Origin: Comamonadaceae bacterium 2FH
GTDB lineage: Bacteria; Pseudomonadota; Gammaproteobacteria; Burkholderiales; Burkholderiaceae_C
Assembly: GCA_005503335.1 (NCBI GenBank)
Contig: SCMQ01000005.1
Coordinates: 1-64,000 of the forward strand
DNA length: 64,000 nt
Direction of reading: 5' to 3'
A model generated the notes under the pieces. It worked only from the letters and a program-made list of their open reading frames with translations, was not told the origin of the DNA and searched no databases. Below, one piece after another: positions 1 to 8,989 of the stretch (positions within the stretch are counted from its first letter, which is position 1; every line of letters begins with the position of its first letter). The translations under genes and the position numbers were made by a program.

Positions 1-1
1 C

Positions 2-529
2 TCCCTCCCCTCCGCGCTGCGGGCCCTGCCCGCCGCCTGGCTGCTGGCCACCCTGGCGGCCTGCGCCACCGGCCCCAAGCCGGACGCCAGCGCCGTCGCC
101 GAACTGCAGGCCTCGCGCGGCAGCACCGTGACCGGCCGCCTGAGCTTTGCGCAGTTCGGCAGCAAGGTGCGCGTGAGCGGCCAGGTCAGCGGGCTCAAGC
201 CCGGCGCCGAGCACGGCTTCCACGTGCACGAGAAGGGCGACTGCTCCAGCGGCGACGGCATGAGCACGGGCGGCCATTTCAACCCCGCGGGCGCGCCGCA
301 CGGCCGCCATGGCCACGGCAGCCACCATGTGGGCGACCTGCCGCCCCTGGGCGCGGACAGCTACGGCGTGGCGCGCGTGAACTTCGAGACCGACCGCATC
401 AGCCTTGCCGGCGCCAACAGCGTGGTCGGCAAGGGCCTGATCGTGCACCGCGACCCGGACGACTACACCACCCAGCCCACGGGCAACGCCGGGCCGCGCC
501 TGGCCTGCGCCGTGATCAGCGCGCGCTGA
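2..529 (+). CDS. sodC: Cu/Zn superoxide dismutase, lipoprotein type (5' partial)
   Basis: This enzyme converts superoxide to hydrogen peroxide and oxygen in the periplasm or at the membrane surface. The open frame runs in from the left window edge, so the true start is outside. The visible N-terminus has a hydrophobic stretch ending LAAC, a lipobox-like lipoprotein signal. The copper-ligand motif HGFHVHEKGDC, the GGHFNP segment, the histidine-rich zinc loop HGRHGHGSHHVGDLP and the C-terminal GNAGPRLAC (arginine plus disulfide cysteine) are all present in family order. A GTG at 128 is internal and would remove the signal. Recognition is firm; only the start is missing. Confidence 0.93.
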   Translation, partial: SLPSALRALPAAWLLATLAACATGPKPDASAVAELQASRGSTVTGRLSFAQFGSKVRVSGQVSGLKPGAEHGFHVHEKGDCSSGDGMSTGGHFNPAGAPHGRHGHGSHHVGDLPPLGADSYGVARVNFETDRISLAGANSVVGKGLIVHRDPDDYTTQPTGNAGPRLACAVISAR

Positions 530-635
530 AGATGCGCCCGGGGACGCCCCGCGTGCTCCTTCGGGCTGCTAGGATGAAGCCTCTTTGGGGCGCGGCGTCG
601 TCGCGCCCCACCCCCGATTGCCGGAGAAGTTTCCG

Positions 636-2147
636 ATGTCGCCGATCAGCCGCATCCACCACCCCGCCCTGCGCCAGAAAATCATGTCGGCCGAGGCCGC
701 CGCGGCCCTGATCCCGGCCGGCGCCCATGTGGGCATGAGCGGCTTCACGGGCGCGGGCTACCCGAAGGCCGTGCCGGCCGCGCTGGCCAGGCGCATCGAG
801 CGCCTGAACGCGGCAGGGGAGAACTTCCGCATCGGCCTGTGGACCGGCGCCTCCACCGCCCCCGAGCTCGACGGCGCGCTGGCCAAGGTGCACGGCATAG
901 ACATGCGCCTGCCCTACCAGTCCGACCCGACCTGCCGCGCGCAGATCAACAGCGGGCAGATGCAGTACATCGACATCCACCTCTCGCATGTGGCGCAGTT
1001 CGTCTGGTTCGGCTTCCTGGGCCACCTGGACGTGGCCGTGGTCGAGGTGGCGGGCATCCTGCCCGACGGCCGGCTCATACCCTCGTCCTCGGTGGGCAAC
1101 AACAAGACCTGGCTGGAGCAGGCCGACCAGGTGATCCTCGAGGTCAACCGCTGGCAGAACCCGGGGCTGGAGGGCATGCACGACATCTACTACGGCACCG
1201 AGCGGCCGCCGCACCGCCAGCCCATCCCGCTGGTGCGCCCGAACGACCGCATCGGCGAGCCCTACCTGCACTGCGACCCGGCCAAGGTGATCGCCGTGGT
1301 CGAGACCCAGCTGCCCGACCGCAACTCATCCTTTGCGGCGCCCGACGCCTTGTCTCGGCGCATCGCCGGCCACATCATCGAGTTCCTGCAGCAGGAGGTG
1401 AGCCGCGACCGCCTGCCCAAGGAACTGCTGCCGCTGCAGTCGGGCGTGGGCAACATGGCCAACGCGGTGCTGGCCGGGCTCAACGAAGGCCCGTTCGACG
1501 GCATGACGGCCTACACCGAGGTATTGCAGGACGGCATGCTCGAGCTGCTGAGCAGCGGCAAGCTGCTCAGCGCCTCGGCCACCGCGATCTCGCTGAGCCC
1601 CGCGGCCATGGACGACTTCAACGCCCGCATCGATTTCTACCGCGAGCGCATCGTGCTGCGCCCGCAGGAGATCAGCAACCACCCCGAGCTGATCCGCCGC
1701 CTCGGCCTGATCGCGATGAACGCCATGATCGAGGCCGACATCTACGGCAACGTCAACTCCACCCATGTGATGGGCTCCAGCATCATGAACGGCATCGGCG
1801 GCTCGGGCGACTTCGCGCGCAACGCCTACCTCTCGATCTTCATGACGCCTTCCACCGCCAAGGACGGCGCCATCTCCTGCATCGTGCCCATGGCCTCGCA
1901 CGTGGACCACACCGAACACGACGTGCAGGTGATCGTCACCGAGCAGGGCCTGGCCGACCTGCGCGGCCTCTCGCCGACCCAGCGCGCGCGCGTGGTGATC
2001 GAGAAATGCGCCCACCCCGACTACCGGCCCGCGCTGCTGGACTACTTCGAGCGCGCGCTGCGCGAGGCGCCGGGCAAGCACACGCCGCACCTGCTGGGCG
2101 AGGCGCTGTCCTGGCACACACGCTACCTGCAGACCGGGCACATGTGA
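636..2147 (+). CDS. acetyl-CoA hydrolase / succinyl-CoA:acetate CoA-transferase family protein
   Basis: A cytosolic enzyme of the Ach1/AarC/ScpC family (503 aa, usual length about 500) that transfers CoA between acetate or other short acids and succinate or similar donors, or hydrolyses acetyl-CoA. The segment YTEVLQDG (Glu about 295) matches the position of the CoA-binding catalytic glutamate in AarC, and SGVGNMANAV is the conserved CoA-site loop just before it. The ATG at 636 is chosen over an upstream in-frame ATG at 585 because GGAGAAG (623-629) lies 6 bp before it. It stands alone, followed by a repeat-type hairpin. Family is clear; hydrolase versus transferase and exact substrate cannot be decided from sequence alone. 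Confidence 0.88.
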   Translation: MSPISRIHHPALRQKIMSAEAAAALIPAGAHVGMSGFTGAGYPKAVPAALARRIERLNAAGENFRIGLWTGASTAPELDGALAKVHGIDMRLPYQSDPTCRAQINSGQMQYIDIHLSHVAQFVWFGFLGHLDVAVVEVAGILPDGRLIPSSSVGNNKTWLEQADQVILEVNRWQNPGLEGMHDIYYGTERPPHRQPIPLVRPNDRIGEPYLHCDPAKVIAVVETQLPDRNSSFAAPDALSRRIAGHIIEFLQQEVSRDRLPKELLPLQSGVGNMANAVLAGLNEGPFDGMTAYTEVLQDGMLELLSSGKLLSASATAISLSPAAMDDFNARIDFYRERIVLRPQEISNHPELIRRLGLIAMNAMIEADIYGNVNSTHVMGSSIMNGIGGSGDFARNAYLSIFMTPSTAKDGAISCIVPMASHVDHTEHDVQVIVTEQGLADLRGLSPTQRARVVIEKCAHPDYRPALLDYFERALREAPGKHTPHLLGEALSWHTRYLQTGHM

Positions 2148-2153
2148 CGGGCT

Positions 2154-2189
2154 CCCTCTCCCCGCTGGGGAGAGGGCCGGGGTGAGGGG
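2154..2189. repeat. REP-like palindromic element / possible terminator
   Basis: A perfect 10-bp inverted repeat, CCCTCTCCCC with loop GCT and GGGGAGAGGG (2154-2176), is followed by CCGGGGTGAGGGG. It lies 7 bp after the CoA-transferase stop. From memory the combination of this hairpin and the GGGGTGAGGG tail is a dispersed intergenic element in many proteobacteria. There is no T-tract, so termination is uncertain. No second copy was seen in this window. Confidence 0.6.
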
Positions 2190-2245
2190 CTGCGCGCCCA
2201 GCGGTTCAGGGAAAATGTGCGATCCGCGCTCCCTGCACGACCACC

Positions 2246-3436
2246 ATGAATGTCCAAGCCCACCTGTTCTCCGACGACCTGCCTGCGCCCGACAGCCCGC
2301 CTGCCACGACGATTTCCCTGCGCACGCTCAAGATCGATGCGGACCGCCTTTCGCCCGCGCAGCAGCGCTTCAACCGCCTGCTGGCGCGCGTGCAGAAGCT
2401 GACCGGCCAGATCGAGACCGTGCGCCAAGCGGTCGATGCGCACCGGCCGCGGCAGGTCCGGGAGTTGGCCGAGCTGGAGCAGCAGCACAGCGCGCTCATG
2501 CAGCGCATGGCGCTGTGGCTGGACGAGCGGCTGCGCACCAAAGGCCTGACCGCTGCGCAAAAGCGCATGGCGACCGAGATTCTGATTTCATTGAGCGAGG
2601 CCCTGGCGATGCAGGGCGACGCGCAAATGCAGGCGCTGCACGACCGCCACAGCCCCGATGACCTGGACGCCAAGCAGGGCGCCAGCGTGCAGGGCATGAA
2701 GGACATGCTGGAAGAGGTGCTGGGCAAGCCGCTCGGAGCAGCAGGCGATGGCGACGATCTGGACGCCCTGCTGCACGCCGCGATGAAGGAGATGGACGAG
2801 CAGGCCCAGGCGGCGCACGAGCAGCGCGAGGCGCAGCAGGCGGCGCGCCGTTCCAGGAAGGCCAAGACAGCCCGCCAGCAACAGGCCGAACAACAGCAAA
2901 CCGACGCCCAGAGCGCGCTGCGCACCCTGTTTCGGCAACTGGCCAGCGCGCTGCACCCCGACCGCGAAACCGACCCGCAGGAACACAAGCGCAAGTCCGC
3001 CCTGATGGCCGAGGCCAACGCGGCCTACCGGCGCCGCGACCTGACGGCCCTGCTGACACTGCAGCTGCGCGTCGAACAGGCCGAGCCCGGCTCGCTCGCG
3101 CGCATGGCCGAGGACAAGGTCGCCGCCCTCAACCTGCTGCTGAAGGACCAGGTCGCGGCGCTGGAGCAAGACCTGTCCGCGGTGGAGATACGGGCGCGCA
3201 GCGAGTTCGGCCTGGCCCCGTATGCCGCCGTCAACGCCGCCAGCCTGGCTCGCACGCTGGCCCAGCAGCGCCAGCAGCTGGAGCAGGACATCGCCCACAT
3301 GAACCAAGATCTGCGCCGGGTGCAGGACGACGCCGAATTCAAGCGCTGGCTCAAGGAGCAGGACCGCCTGGCGCGGCAGGTCGACCCGTTCGAGGATCTG
3401 GACCTGGTGTTCGGCCCCGGCGGTTTTCGACCTTGA
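2246..3436 (+). CDS. J-domain-containing protein, coiled-coil rich
   Basis: A 396-aa cytosolic protein. The N-terminal 200 residues and the C-terminal 100 are long charged, glutamine/arginine-rich helices likely to form coiled coils. Between them, about residues 220-275, is a J-like domain with the HPD tripeptide at 237-239 in the context LASALHPDR, followed by a helix EANAAYRRRD typical of helix IV. J domains stimulate the ATPase of DnaK-type chaperones, so this is probably a co-chaperone with an unknown client. It is not DnaJ or CbpA, because there is no G/F region or zinc domain. It is transcribed towards the adenosyltransferase gene. Confidence 0.7.
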   Translation: MNVQAHLFSDDLPAPDSPPATTISLRTLKIDADRLSPAQQRFNRLLARVQKLTGQIETVRQAVDAHRPRQVRELAELEQQHSALMQRMALWLDERLRTKGLTAAQKRMATEILISLSEALAMQGDAQMQALHDRHSPDDLDAKQGASVQGMKDMLEEVLGKPLGAAGDGDDLDALLHAAMKEMDEQAQAAHEQREAQQAARRSRKAKTARQQQAEQQQTDAQSALRTLFRQLASALHPDRETDPQEHKRKSALMAEANAAYRRRDLTALLTLQLRVEQAEPGSLARMAEDKVAALNLLLKDQVAALEQDLSAVEIRARSEFGLAPYAAVNAASLARTLAQQRQQLEQDIAHMNQDLRRVQDDAEFKRWLKEQDRLARQVDPFEDLDLVFGPGGFRP

Positions 3437-3452
3437 GGCGCGACCAGCCCGA

Positions 3453-4031
3453 TCACTCGGTCGACGCGCGCGCCAGCCGCTCGCTCTTCCAGTACACGTC
3501 GTCGCCCGGCTGGCCGTCTGCGCGGTGGCGGTTGAGCACGCGCGCCAGCACGAACATCAGGTCCGAGAGGCGGTTCAGGTACCGGCGCGGCGCTTCCTTG
3601 AGCGCCTCCTCGCTGCCCAGGGCCACCACCGCGCGCTCGGCGCGGCGCGCCACGGTGCGGCAGACATGGGCCTGGGCTGCGGCGCGCGTGCCGGCCGGCA
3701 GGATGAACTCCGCCAGGCGCGGCAGCTGGGCGTTGTAGGTGGCCAGCGCCTGGTCGAGCTGCAGCAGGGCCTCGGGCTTGAGCAGCTCGTAGCCCGGGAT
3801 GGAAAGCTCGCCGCCCAGGTTGAACAGCTGGTGCTGGATGTCGACCAGCAGCTCGCGCAGATCGGCCGGCATGTCCTCGCACAGCAGCAGGCCGATGTGC
3901 GAGTTGAGCTCGTCCACGTCGCCCATGGCGTGCACGCGCAGGCTGTTCTTGGACACGCGCGTGTTGTCGCCCAGGCCGGTGGTGCCGTTGTCTCCGGTGC
4001 GGGTGGCGATCTGGGTGAGTCGGTTGCCCAT
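3453..4031 (-). CDS. cob(I)alamin adenosyltransferase, PduO type
   Basis: Transfers the adenosyl group of ATP to cob(I)alamin to form coenzyme B12 (EC 2.5.1.17). The 192-aa protein has the N-terminal ATP-binding signature TRTGDNGTTGLGD, the VDELNS and LGGEL segments and the C-terminal RRYLNRLSDLMFVLAR helix of the PduO/MMAB family. The ATG at 4031 is preferred over an upstream in-frame ATG (4163) because it matches the conserved MGNRLTQIATRTGD start and has AGG seven bases before it. The convergent J-domain gene ends 16 bp away. Confidence 0.92.
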   Translation of the reverse strand: MGNRLTQIATRTGDNGTTGLGDNTRVSKNSLRVHAMGDVDELNSHIGLLLCEDMPADLRELLVDIQHQLFNLGGELSIPGYELLKPEALLQLDQALATYNAQLPRLAEFILPAGTRAAAQAHVCRTVARRAERAVVALGSEEALKEAPRRYLNRLSDLMFVLARVLNRHRADGQPGDDVYWKSERLARASTE

Positions 4032-4232
4032 GTCTGACCTCGTTGGTTCCGTATGCGCCTGATTGTGCGCGAACTGTGCGCGAAGCCGCTTGCGGCCGCC
4101 GTTACCCCGGGCGAGCAAATGTTTCTGCGCCATGCCGGATGTACATGAGGCAACAGCAGGCAAAAGTGCTGGCCCAGCCCCCCCCTGCTGCGGTGCAATG
4201 CAGGCCTGTTCAACTTCAAGGGAGCCTGATCC

Positions 4233-4571
4233 ATGAAAGCCAAACGCCTATGCCTGGCCAACTTCGAGGCGCGCAGCGTCATGCTGTTCGCCGCCTGGAC
4301 CCTGGGTTGCGCCGCCGCGGTGCAGGCGCAAAGCCCCGCCCCGCCGCCCGGGCGCCCGGCCGCCCAGATGGGCGCGCCCACGGCGCAGGCCTCGGCCGTC
4401 AGCCAGGAGGCCACCGCCGCCTTCGGGCGCGCCGACGCCAACCAGGACGGCCGGCTCAGCGCCAAGGAGGCCGAGCTGCTGCCGGCCGTGGCCCAGCGCT
4501 TCGAAATGCTGGATGGCAACCGCGACGGCTTTCTGTCGCGCGAGGAGTTCGAAAAGGGCTTGAAGCCCTGA
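4233..4571 (+). CDS. exported EF-hand domain protein
   Basis: A small (112 aa) secreted or periplasmic protein of unknown role. Residues 1-33 form a signal peptide ending AAAVQAQ, followed by a proline/alanine-rich linker. Two canonical calcium-binding loops follow: DANQDGRLSAKE and DGNRDGFLSREE, each with Asp/Asn at positions 1, 3, 5 and Glu at 12. GGGAG lies about 9 bp upstream of the ATG. It is a calcium sensor or buffer candidate; no partner is suggested by the neighbours. Confidence 0.8.
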   Translation: MKAKRLCLANFEARSVMLFAAWTLGCAAAVQAQSPAPPPGRPAAQMGAPTAQASAVSQEATAAFGRADANQDGRLSAKEAELLPAVAQRFEMLDGNRDGFLSREEFEKGLKP

Positions 4572-4639
4572 CCCTTGGCGGGGCTCGGGGGCGGGCCCCG
4601 CGACGTAAACTGTGGGGATTGCCCGCCGGAGACAAGCCC

Positions 4640-6064
4640 ATGAACGCCCCCACGTCCACCCCCCACCTGATGCCCGAGATCCAGCCGCGCGAGGTGCCCG
4701 CGGCCCTGCTCGAGGCGCTCAAGGCCCGCTTCGGCGCCAACTGCTCGACGGCCCTGGCGGTGCGCGAGCAGCATGGGCGCGACGAGTCCTCGTTCCAGGC
4801 GCCGCCGCCGGCCGCCGTGGTGTTCGCCGAGAGCACGCAGGACGTGGCCGACGCGGTGAAGCTGGCCGCGCAATGGGAGGTGCCGGTGATTCCGTTCGGC
4901 GTCGGCTCCTCGCTCGAGGGCCATCTGCTGGCCGTGCAGGGCGGCATCAGCATCGACCTCATGCGCATGAACAAGGTGCTGTCCATCAACGCCGACGACC
5001 TCACCGTCACCGTGCAGCCCGGCGTGACGCGCAAGCAGCTCAACGAAGAGATCAAGTCCACCGGCCTGTTCTTCCCCATCGACCCCGGCGCCGACGCGAC
5101 CCTAGGCGGCATGAGCGCCACGCGCGCCAGCGGCACGAACGCCGTGCGCTACGGCACCATGCGCGAGAACGTGCTCGCGCTCGAGGTGGTGACGGCCAGC
5201 GGCGAGCTGATACGCACCGGCACGCGCGCCAAGAAGTCGAGCGCGGGCTACGACCTCACGCGCCTGTTCGTCGGCAGCGAGGGCACGCTGGGCGTGATCA
5301 CCGAGATCACGCTGCGCATCTACCCGCTGCCCGAGGCGATCTCGGCCGCGATCTGCTCCTTCCCCAGCATAGCGGCCGCGGTGCACACCGTGATCCAGAC
5401 CATACAACTGGGCGTGCCGATCGCGCGCGTGGAGCTGATCGACCAGAACACCGTGCGCATGGTCAACGCCTACGCCAAGCTGGGCCTGCGCGAAGAGCCC
5501 ATGCTGCTGATGGAGTTCCACGGCTCGCCCTCGGGCGTCAAGGAGCAGGCCGAGACCGTGCAGGAGATCGCCAGCGAGCATGGCGGCAAGGCCTTCGAAT
5601 GGGCCACCACGCCCGAGGAGCGCACGCGCCTGTGGACCGCGCGCCACAACGCCTATTTCGCGGCCATACAGTCGCGCCCCGGCTGCCGCGCCATCTCCAC
5701 CGACACCTGCGTGCCGATCTCGCGCCTGGCCGACTGCCTGCTAGCCTCGGTGGCCGAGGCCGACGCCTCGGGCATCCCCTACTTCCTGGTCGGTCATGTG
5801 GGCGACGGCAACTTCCACTTCGGCTACCTGCTCAACCCCGACGACCCCAAGGAGCGCGAGGTCGCCGAGGCGCTGAATCACAAGCTGGTGGCGCGCGCCC
5901 TGAGCCTGGAGGGCACCTGCACCGGCGAGCACGGCGTGGGCCTGCACAAGATGGATTTCCTGGTCAGCGAGACCGGCGCCGGCGCGGTGGACATGATGCG
6001 CACCATCAAGCGCGCGCTGGACCCGAAGAACATCATGAACCCGGGGAAGATTTTCGAACTCTGA
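4640..6064 (+). CDS. FAD-linked oxidase, GlcD / D-lactate dehydrogenase type
   Basis: A 474-aa flavoprotein that oxidises a 2-hydroxy acid such as D-lactate, glycolate or D-2-hydroxyglutarate. The N-terminal PCMH-type FAD domain contains PFGVGSSLEGH and the FAD-contact region DPGADATLGGMSATRASGTNAVRYG. The C-terminal domain has VGHVGDGNFHF, GTCTGEHGVGLHK and ending NIMNPGKIF, all characteristic of GlcD/Dld. The start is fixed by GGAGA (4628-4632) before ATG 4640; the frame is open further upstream. There are no GlcE or GlcF partners nearby, so a stand-alone D-lactate dehydrogenase is more likely than a glycolate oxidase subunit. Confidence 0.88.
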   Translation: MNAPTSTPHLMPEIQPREVPAALLEALKARFGANCSTALAVREQHGRDESSFQAPPPAAVVFAESTQDVADAVKLAAQWEVPVIPFGVGSSLEGHLLAVQGGISIDLMRMNKVLSINADDLTVTVQPGVTRKQLNEEIKSTGLFFPIDPGADATLGGMSATRASGTNAVRYGTMRENVLALEVVTASGELIRTGTRAKKSSAGYDLTRLFVGSEGTLGVITEITLRIYPLPEAISAAICSFPSIAAAVHTVIQTIQLGVPIARVELIDQNTVRMVNAYAKLGLREEPMLLMEFHGSPSGVKEQAETVQEIASEHGGKAFEWATTPEERTRLWTARHNAYFAAIQSRPGCRAISTDTCVPISRLADCLLASVAEADASGIPYFLVGHVGDGNFHFGYLLNPDDPKEREVAEALNHKLVARALSLEGTCTGEHGVGLHKMDFLVSETGAGAVDMMRTIKRALDPKNIMNPGKIFEL

Positions 6065-6065
6065 A

Positions 6066-6107
6066 GCCCGCCTCAGCCGGGGCGGGCGCAGCGCTAGCCA
6101 GCTAGCG
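6066..6107. terminator. two adjacent hairpins between convergent genes
   Basis: GCCCGCC (6066-6072) pairs with GGCGGGC (6081-6087), and CGCTAGC (6092-6098) pairs with GCTAGCG (6101-6107). The second overlaps the stop codon of the minus-strand GntR gene. Neither has a T-tract. They may act as a bidirectional transcription stop. Confidence 0.4.
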
Positions 6108-6785
6108 AGACCGCACCAGCAGCGAGGCCCGGAAGGACAGCACATGCTGGCGGATGGCGGCCGCCGCCCTGGCCCCGTCGTGCGCGCCCAGCGCGGCCAC
6201 GATGGCGCGGTGCTCGGCCATCACCTCGGCGATATGGCCTTCGGTCAGGAAGGACAGGGCCCAGAAACGCTGGGAACGGGCATGCAGCACGCTCAGGATG
6301 TCGCGCAGCATGCTGTTGCGCGCGATCTCGGCGATCTTCTCGTGGAACTTGCGGTCGGTGGTCATCAGGGCCACCAGATCGCGCCGCTTCGCGTCCTGCT
6401 CGAACTGGTCGGCGATCGCCGCCAGCTCGGCCGCCTCGGCGTCGGTGATGCGCTCCGCGGCCAGGCGCACGCACAGCTCCTCGTTGGCCAGCCGGACGTC
6501 GATGAGCTCGAGCGCGTCGTCGATCGACAGGGGCGCCGCCATGGCCCCCTTGCGCGGCAGGATCTGGATCAGTCCTTCGGCTGAGAGCCGGTGCAGCGCC
6601 TGAAGAATCGGTGTGCGACCCAGGCCGAAGCGGTCCACCAGCTGCGCCGTGTTGAGGTATTCCCCGGGCTTGTACGCCAGGGTCACCAGCGCCTCCTTCA
6701 GCGTCACATAGGCCGCCTCGTTGCGTGACAGGTCCTCGGTCGGGTCTTGGCGCTTGCGGCGGGGCTTGGCTACGGCTTCGGTCAT
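6102..6785 (-). CDS. GntR-family regulator, FadR (FCD) subfamily
   Basis: A 227-aa DNA-binding regulator. An N-terminal winged helix-turn-helix (about residues 25-90, with GLGRTPILQALHRLSAEGLI) is followed by an all-helical FCD ligand-binding domain whose metal/ligand residues are suggested by DRKFHEKI and MAEHRAIVAAL. It is divergent from the DUF2848-amidase-Bug operon and very probably controls it and itself in response to that pathway's substrate. The 122-bp intergenic region carries three TTTCAC-type repeats that may be its operator. Confidence 0.88.
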   Translation of the reverse strand: MTEAVAKPRRKRQDPTEDLSRNEAAYVTLKEALVTLAYKPGEYLNTAQLVDRFGLGRTPILQALHRLSAEGLIQILPRKGAMAAPLSIDDALELIDVRLANEELCVRLAAERITDAEAAELAAIADQFEQDAKRRDLVALMTTDRKFHEKIAEIARNSMLRDILSVLHARSQRFWALSFLTEGHIAEVMAEHRAIVAALGAHDGARAAAAIRQHVLSFRASLLVRSR

Positions 6786-6793
6786 GGGCTCTG

Positions 6794-6873
6794 AAATATC
6801 ACAGTCGTCTCAGCAATGCTATAGCAATTTCACGCATCGCCCTTATCGCTGAAGTTGCTGTAAAATTTCACAG
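6794..6873. promoter_or_regulatory. candidate operator region with three TCAC repeats
   Basis: In the divergent promoter between the GntR gene and the DUF2848 operon, AAATATCACAG (6794-6804), CAATTTCAC (6825-6833) and AAATTTCACAG (6863-6873) are direct repeats spaced 31 and 38 bp. The last belongs to a near-perfect palindrome TGTAAAATTTCACA (6859-6872, 12 of 14 positions symmetrical), whose TAAAAT could also serve as a -10 box for the plus-strand operon. Binding by the adjacent regulator is inferred. Confidence 0.4.
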
Positions 6874-6907
6874 ACATTTCTCAACCGCATCAAGACCACC
6901 CTGCCCT

Positions 6908-7585
6908 ATGCTTCTGACCTTTGAACTCGACTCGGGCGCGTCCCTGCAGCTCAACGTCGAACACCTCGTGATCGCCGGCTGGACCGGCCGGGACACCGCA
7001 GCCATCGAGCACCACATCGAGGAGCTGGCGGTGCTCGGCGTGCCCCCCCCGAGCAGCGTGCCGCTGTACTACCGCGTCGCGAACCACCAGCTGAGCCAGT
7101 CGCCCCTGATCGAAGTGGTGGGCGAGCAGAGCTCGGGCGAGGTCGAGCCCCTGGTGTTCCGCCACGACGGGCAGTTCTATCTGTCCATCGCCTCCGACCA
7201 CACGGACCGCGAGCTCGAGTCCCACAGCGTCGCCCTGTCCAAGCAGATCTGCAGCAAGCCCGCCGCACGCCAGGCTTGGCGCCTGGACGAGGTCGCCGAG
7301 CGCTGGGACAGCCTGGAGATGGCGTCCTGGATCGTCGAGGACGGCCGGGAGGTGCTCTACCAGCAAGGAACCCTCGCCGCCCTGCGCTCCGCCAAGGACT
7401 TGCTGGCGCTGTACGAGAGCCGCGCCCAGATCCCGCAGACGGGCTTTGCCATGACCTGCGGCACCCTGCCCGCCATCGGCGGCATCCGGCCGGCCGCCGA
7501 ATTCCGCATGGCACTGCGCGACCCCGCGACCGGGCGCACGATCAACCATGCCTACCGCTGCCGGGCCCTGCCCGTGGTGGCCTGA
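6908..7585 (+). CDS. DUF2848 family protein
   Basis: A 225-aa soluble protein without a signal peptide that matches the DUF2848 family from memory, including the GVPPPSSVPLYYRV segment near residue 45 and a C-terminal FRMALRDPATGR. The function is not established. It is the first gene of an operon with an amidase 10 bp downstream and a Bug-type binding protein after that, so it probably takes part in uptake or breakdown of an amide or carboxylate. No strong ribosome-binding site precedes ATG 6908. Confidence 0.75.
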   Translation: MLLTFELDSGASLQLNVEHLVIAGWTGRDTAAIEHHIEELAVLGVPPPSSVPLYYRVANHQLSQSPLIEVVGEQSSGEVEPLVFRHDGQFYLSIASDHTDRELESHSVALSKQICSKPAARQAWRLDEVAERWDSLEMASWIVEDGREVLYQQGTLAALRSAKDLLALYESRAQIPQTGFAMTCGTLPAIGGIRPAAEFRMALRDPATGRTINHAYRCRALPVVA

Positions 7586-7595
7586 GGAGACGCGC

Positions 7596-8960
7596 ATGAC
7601 AGCGACGCTGCGCGAGCTTCAAGCCCGGCTGGACCAGCGCTCGGCGACCGCGGCCTCCCTGGCCGCGGAGGCCCTGGCGCGCATCGAGGATCCGCGGGGC
7701 GAGGGCGCCCGCACCATGACCGAGGTCTTCGCCGACAGCGCGCAGCGTCAGGCACGCGCGTCCGACGCCCTGCGCGAGGCCGGCCTGGCGCGTTCCGCGC
7801 TGGAAGGCATACCCGTGTCCGTCAAGGACCTGTTCGACGTGGCGGGCCTCCCGACCGCCGCGGGCTCGGTCGTGCTCAAGTCGGCGCCCCCCGCCAAGGC
7901 CCATGCGCCAGCGGTCCAGCGGCTGCTGGACGCGGGCGCCGTCCTGGTAGCGCGCACCAACATGACCGAGTTCGCCTACTCGGGCCTGGGCATCAACCCG
8001 CACCATGGCACGCCCCGCAATCCCTGGCGCCGCGAGGAGGCGCGCATCCCGGGCGGCTCGTCCAGCGGCGCCGCGGTGGCGATCAGCGACGGGATGTGCG
8101 TGGCCAGCGTGGGCAGCGACACCGGCGGCTCTTGCCGCATCCCGGCCGCGCTGTGCGGCATCACGGGATTCAAGCCCAGCGCGAGCCGTATTCCTCAAGA
8201 AGGCATGCTGCCCCTGTCGCCCACGCTGGACGCGGTGGGCGTGATGGCGGCGGACGTGTACGGCTGCGCCGCGATGGACGCGGTGCTCTCCGGCGATGCC
8301 GCGTGGCCAGTCCGGCCGGCCGACCTGCACGATCTGCACAACCTGCGGCGGGCCCGGTTCGCCGTGCCCCAGACCCTGGTGCTCGACGGCCTGTCGCCGG
8401 AAGTGGCGGCCGCCTTCCAGGCCGCGCTGCGCCGGATCTCGGCCGCCGGCGCCGAGCTGGAGGAGATCGCTGCGCCCGAGTTCCTCGAGCTGGCCCAGAT
8501 GAACGCGGCCGGCGGCTTCACCGCGGCCGAGTCCTTCGCCTGGCATGCGGAGCTGATCGCCCAGCAGTCCGAGCGCTACGACCCGCGGGTGCTGTCACGC
8601 ATCCTGCGCGGCCGGGGCTTCCCGGCCAAGGACTACCTGGACCTGCACCGCCAGCGCGGCGACTGGCGGCAGCGGCTCGACGCGCGCCTGGCGGGCTTCG
8701 ACGGCTGGCTGATGCCCACCGTGCCCCAGACCGCGCCGCGCATCGTCGAGCTCGAGGCCAACGAGGCCCTGTACTTCAAGACCAATGCCGAGATGCTGCG
8801 CAACCCCTCGCTGGTGAACTTCCTCGACGGCTGCGCCCTGTCCCTGCCCTGCCATGCGCCCGATGCGGCCCCGGTCGGCATCAGCCTGGTGGGCGCCACC
8901 GGCACCGACCGCAGCACCCTGCACTGGGGCATGGCCATCGAATCCGTCCTGCGTTCCTAG
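7596..8960 (+). CDS. amidase, amidase-signature family
   Basis: A 454-aa hydrolase that cleaves a carboxamide bond. The Ser-cisSer-Lys triad is visible: Lys77 (GIPVSVKDLFD), Ser155 (GGSSSGAA) and Ser179 (GSDTGGSC), and the 24-residue gap between the serines equals that of fatty acid amide hydrolase. A good ribosome-binding site (GAGGAGA, 7584-7590) overlaps the end of the DUF2848 gene. No GatB/GatC partners are nearby and the C-terminal region differs from GatA, so it is a catabolic amidase of unknown substrate. It is co-transcribed with the DUF2848 and Bug genes. Confidence 0.88.
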   Translation: MTATLRELQARLDQRSATAASLAAEALARIEDPRGEGARTMTEVFADSAQRQARASDALREAGLARSALEGIPVSVKDLFDVAGLPTAAGSVVLKSAPPAKAHAPAVQRLLDAGAVLVARTNMTEFAYSGLGINPHHGTPRNPWRREEARIPGGSSSGAAVAISDGMCVASVGSDTGGSCRIPAALCGITGFKPSASRIPQEGMLPLSPTLDAVGVMAADVYGCAAMDAVLSGDAAWPVRPADLHDLHNLRRARFAVPQTLVLDGLSPEVAAAFQAALRRISAAGAELEEIAAPEFLELAQMNAAGGFTAAESFAWHAELIAQQSERYDPRVLSRILRGRGFPAKDYLDLHRQRGDWRQRLDARLAGFDGWLMPTVPQTAPRIVELEANEALYFKTNAEMLRNPSLVNFLDGCALSLPCHAPDAAPVGISLVGATGTDRSTLHWGMAIESVLRS

Positions 8961-8989
8961 ACCCCGCGTTCACACCAAGAGAGCAACCC

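Noticed and set aside
585-635. Upstream in-frame start for the CoA-transferase gene
   Set aside because: The ATG at 636 has a well-placed GGAGAAG, and the extra 17 residues look like translated leader.
839-2185. Long arginine/alanine-rich open frames in alternative frames, here and throughout the window
   Set aside because: These are shadows produced by the high GC third-position bias of real genes; their translations are low-complexity.
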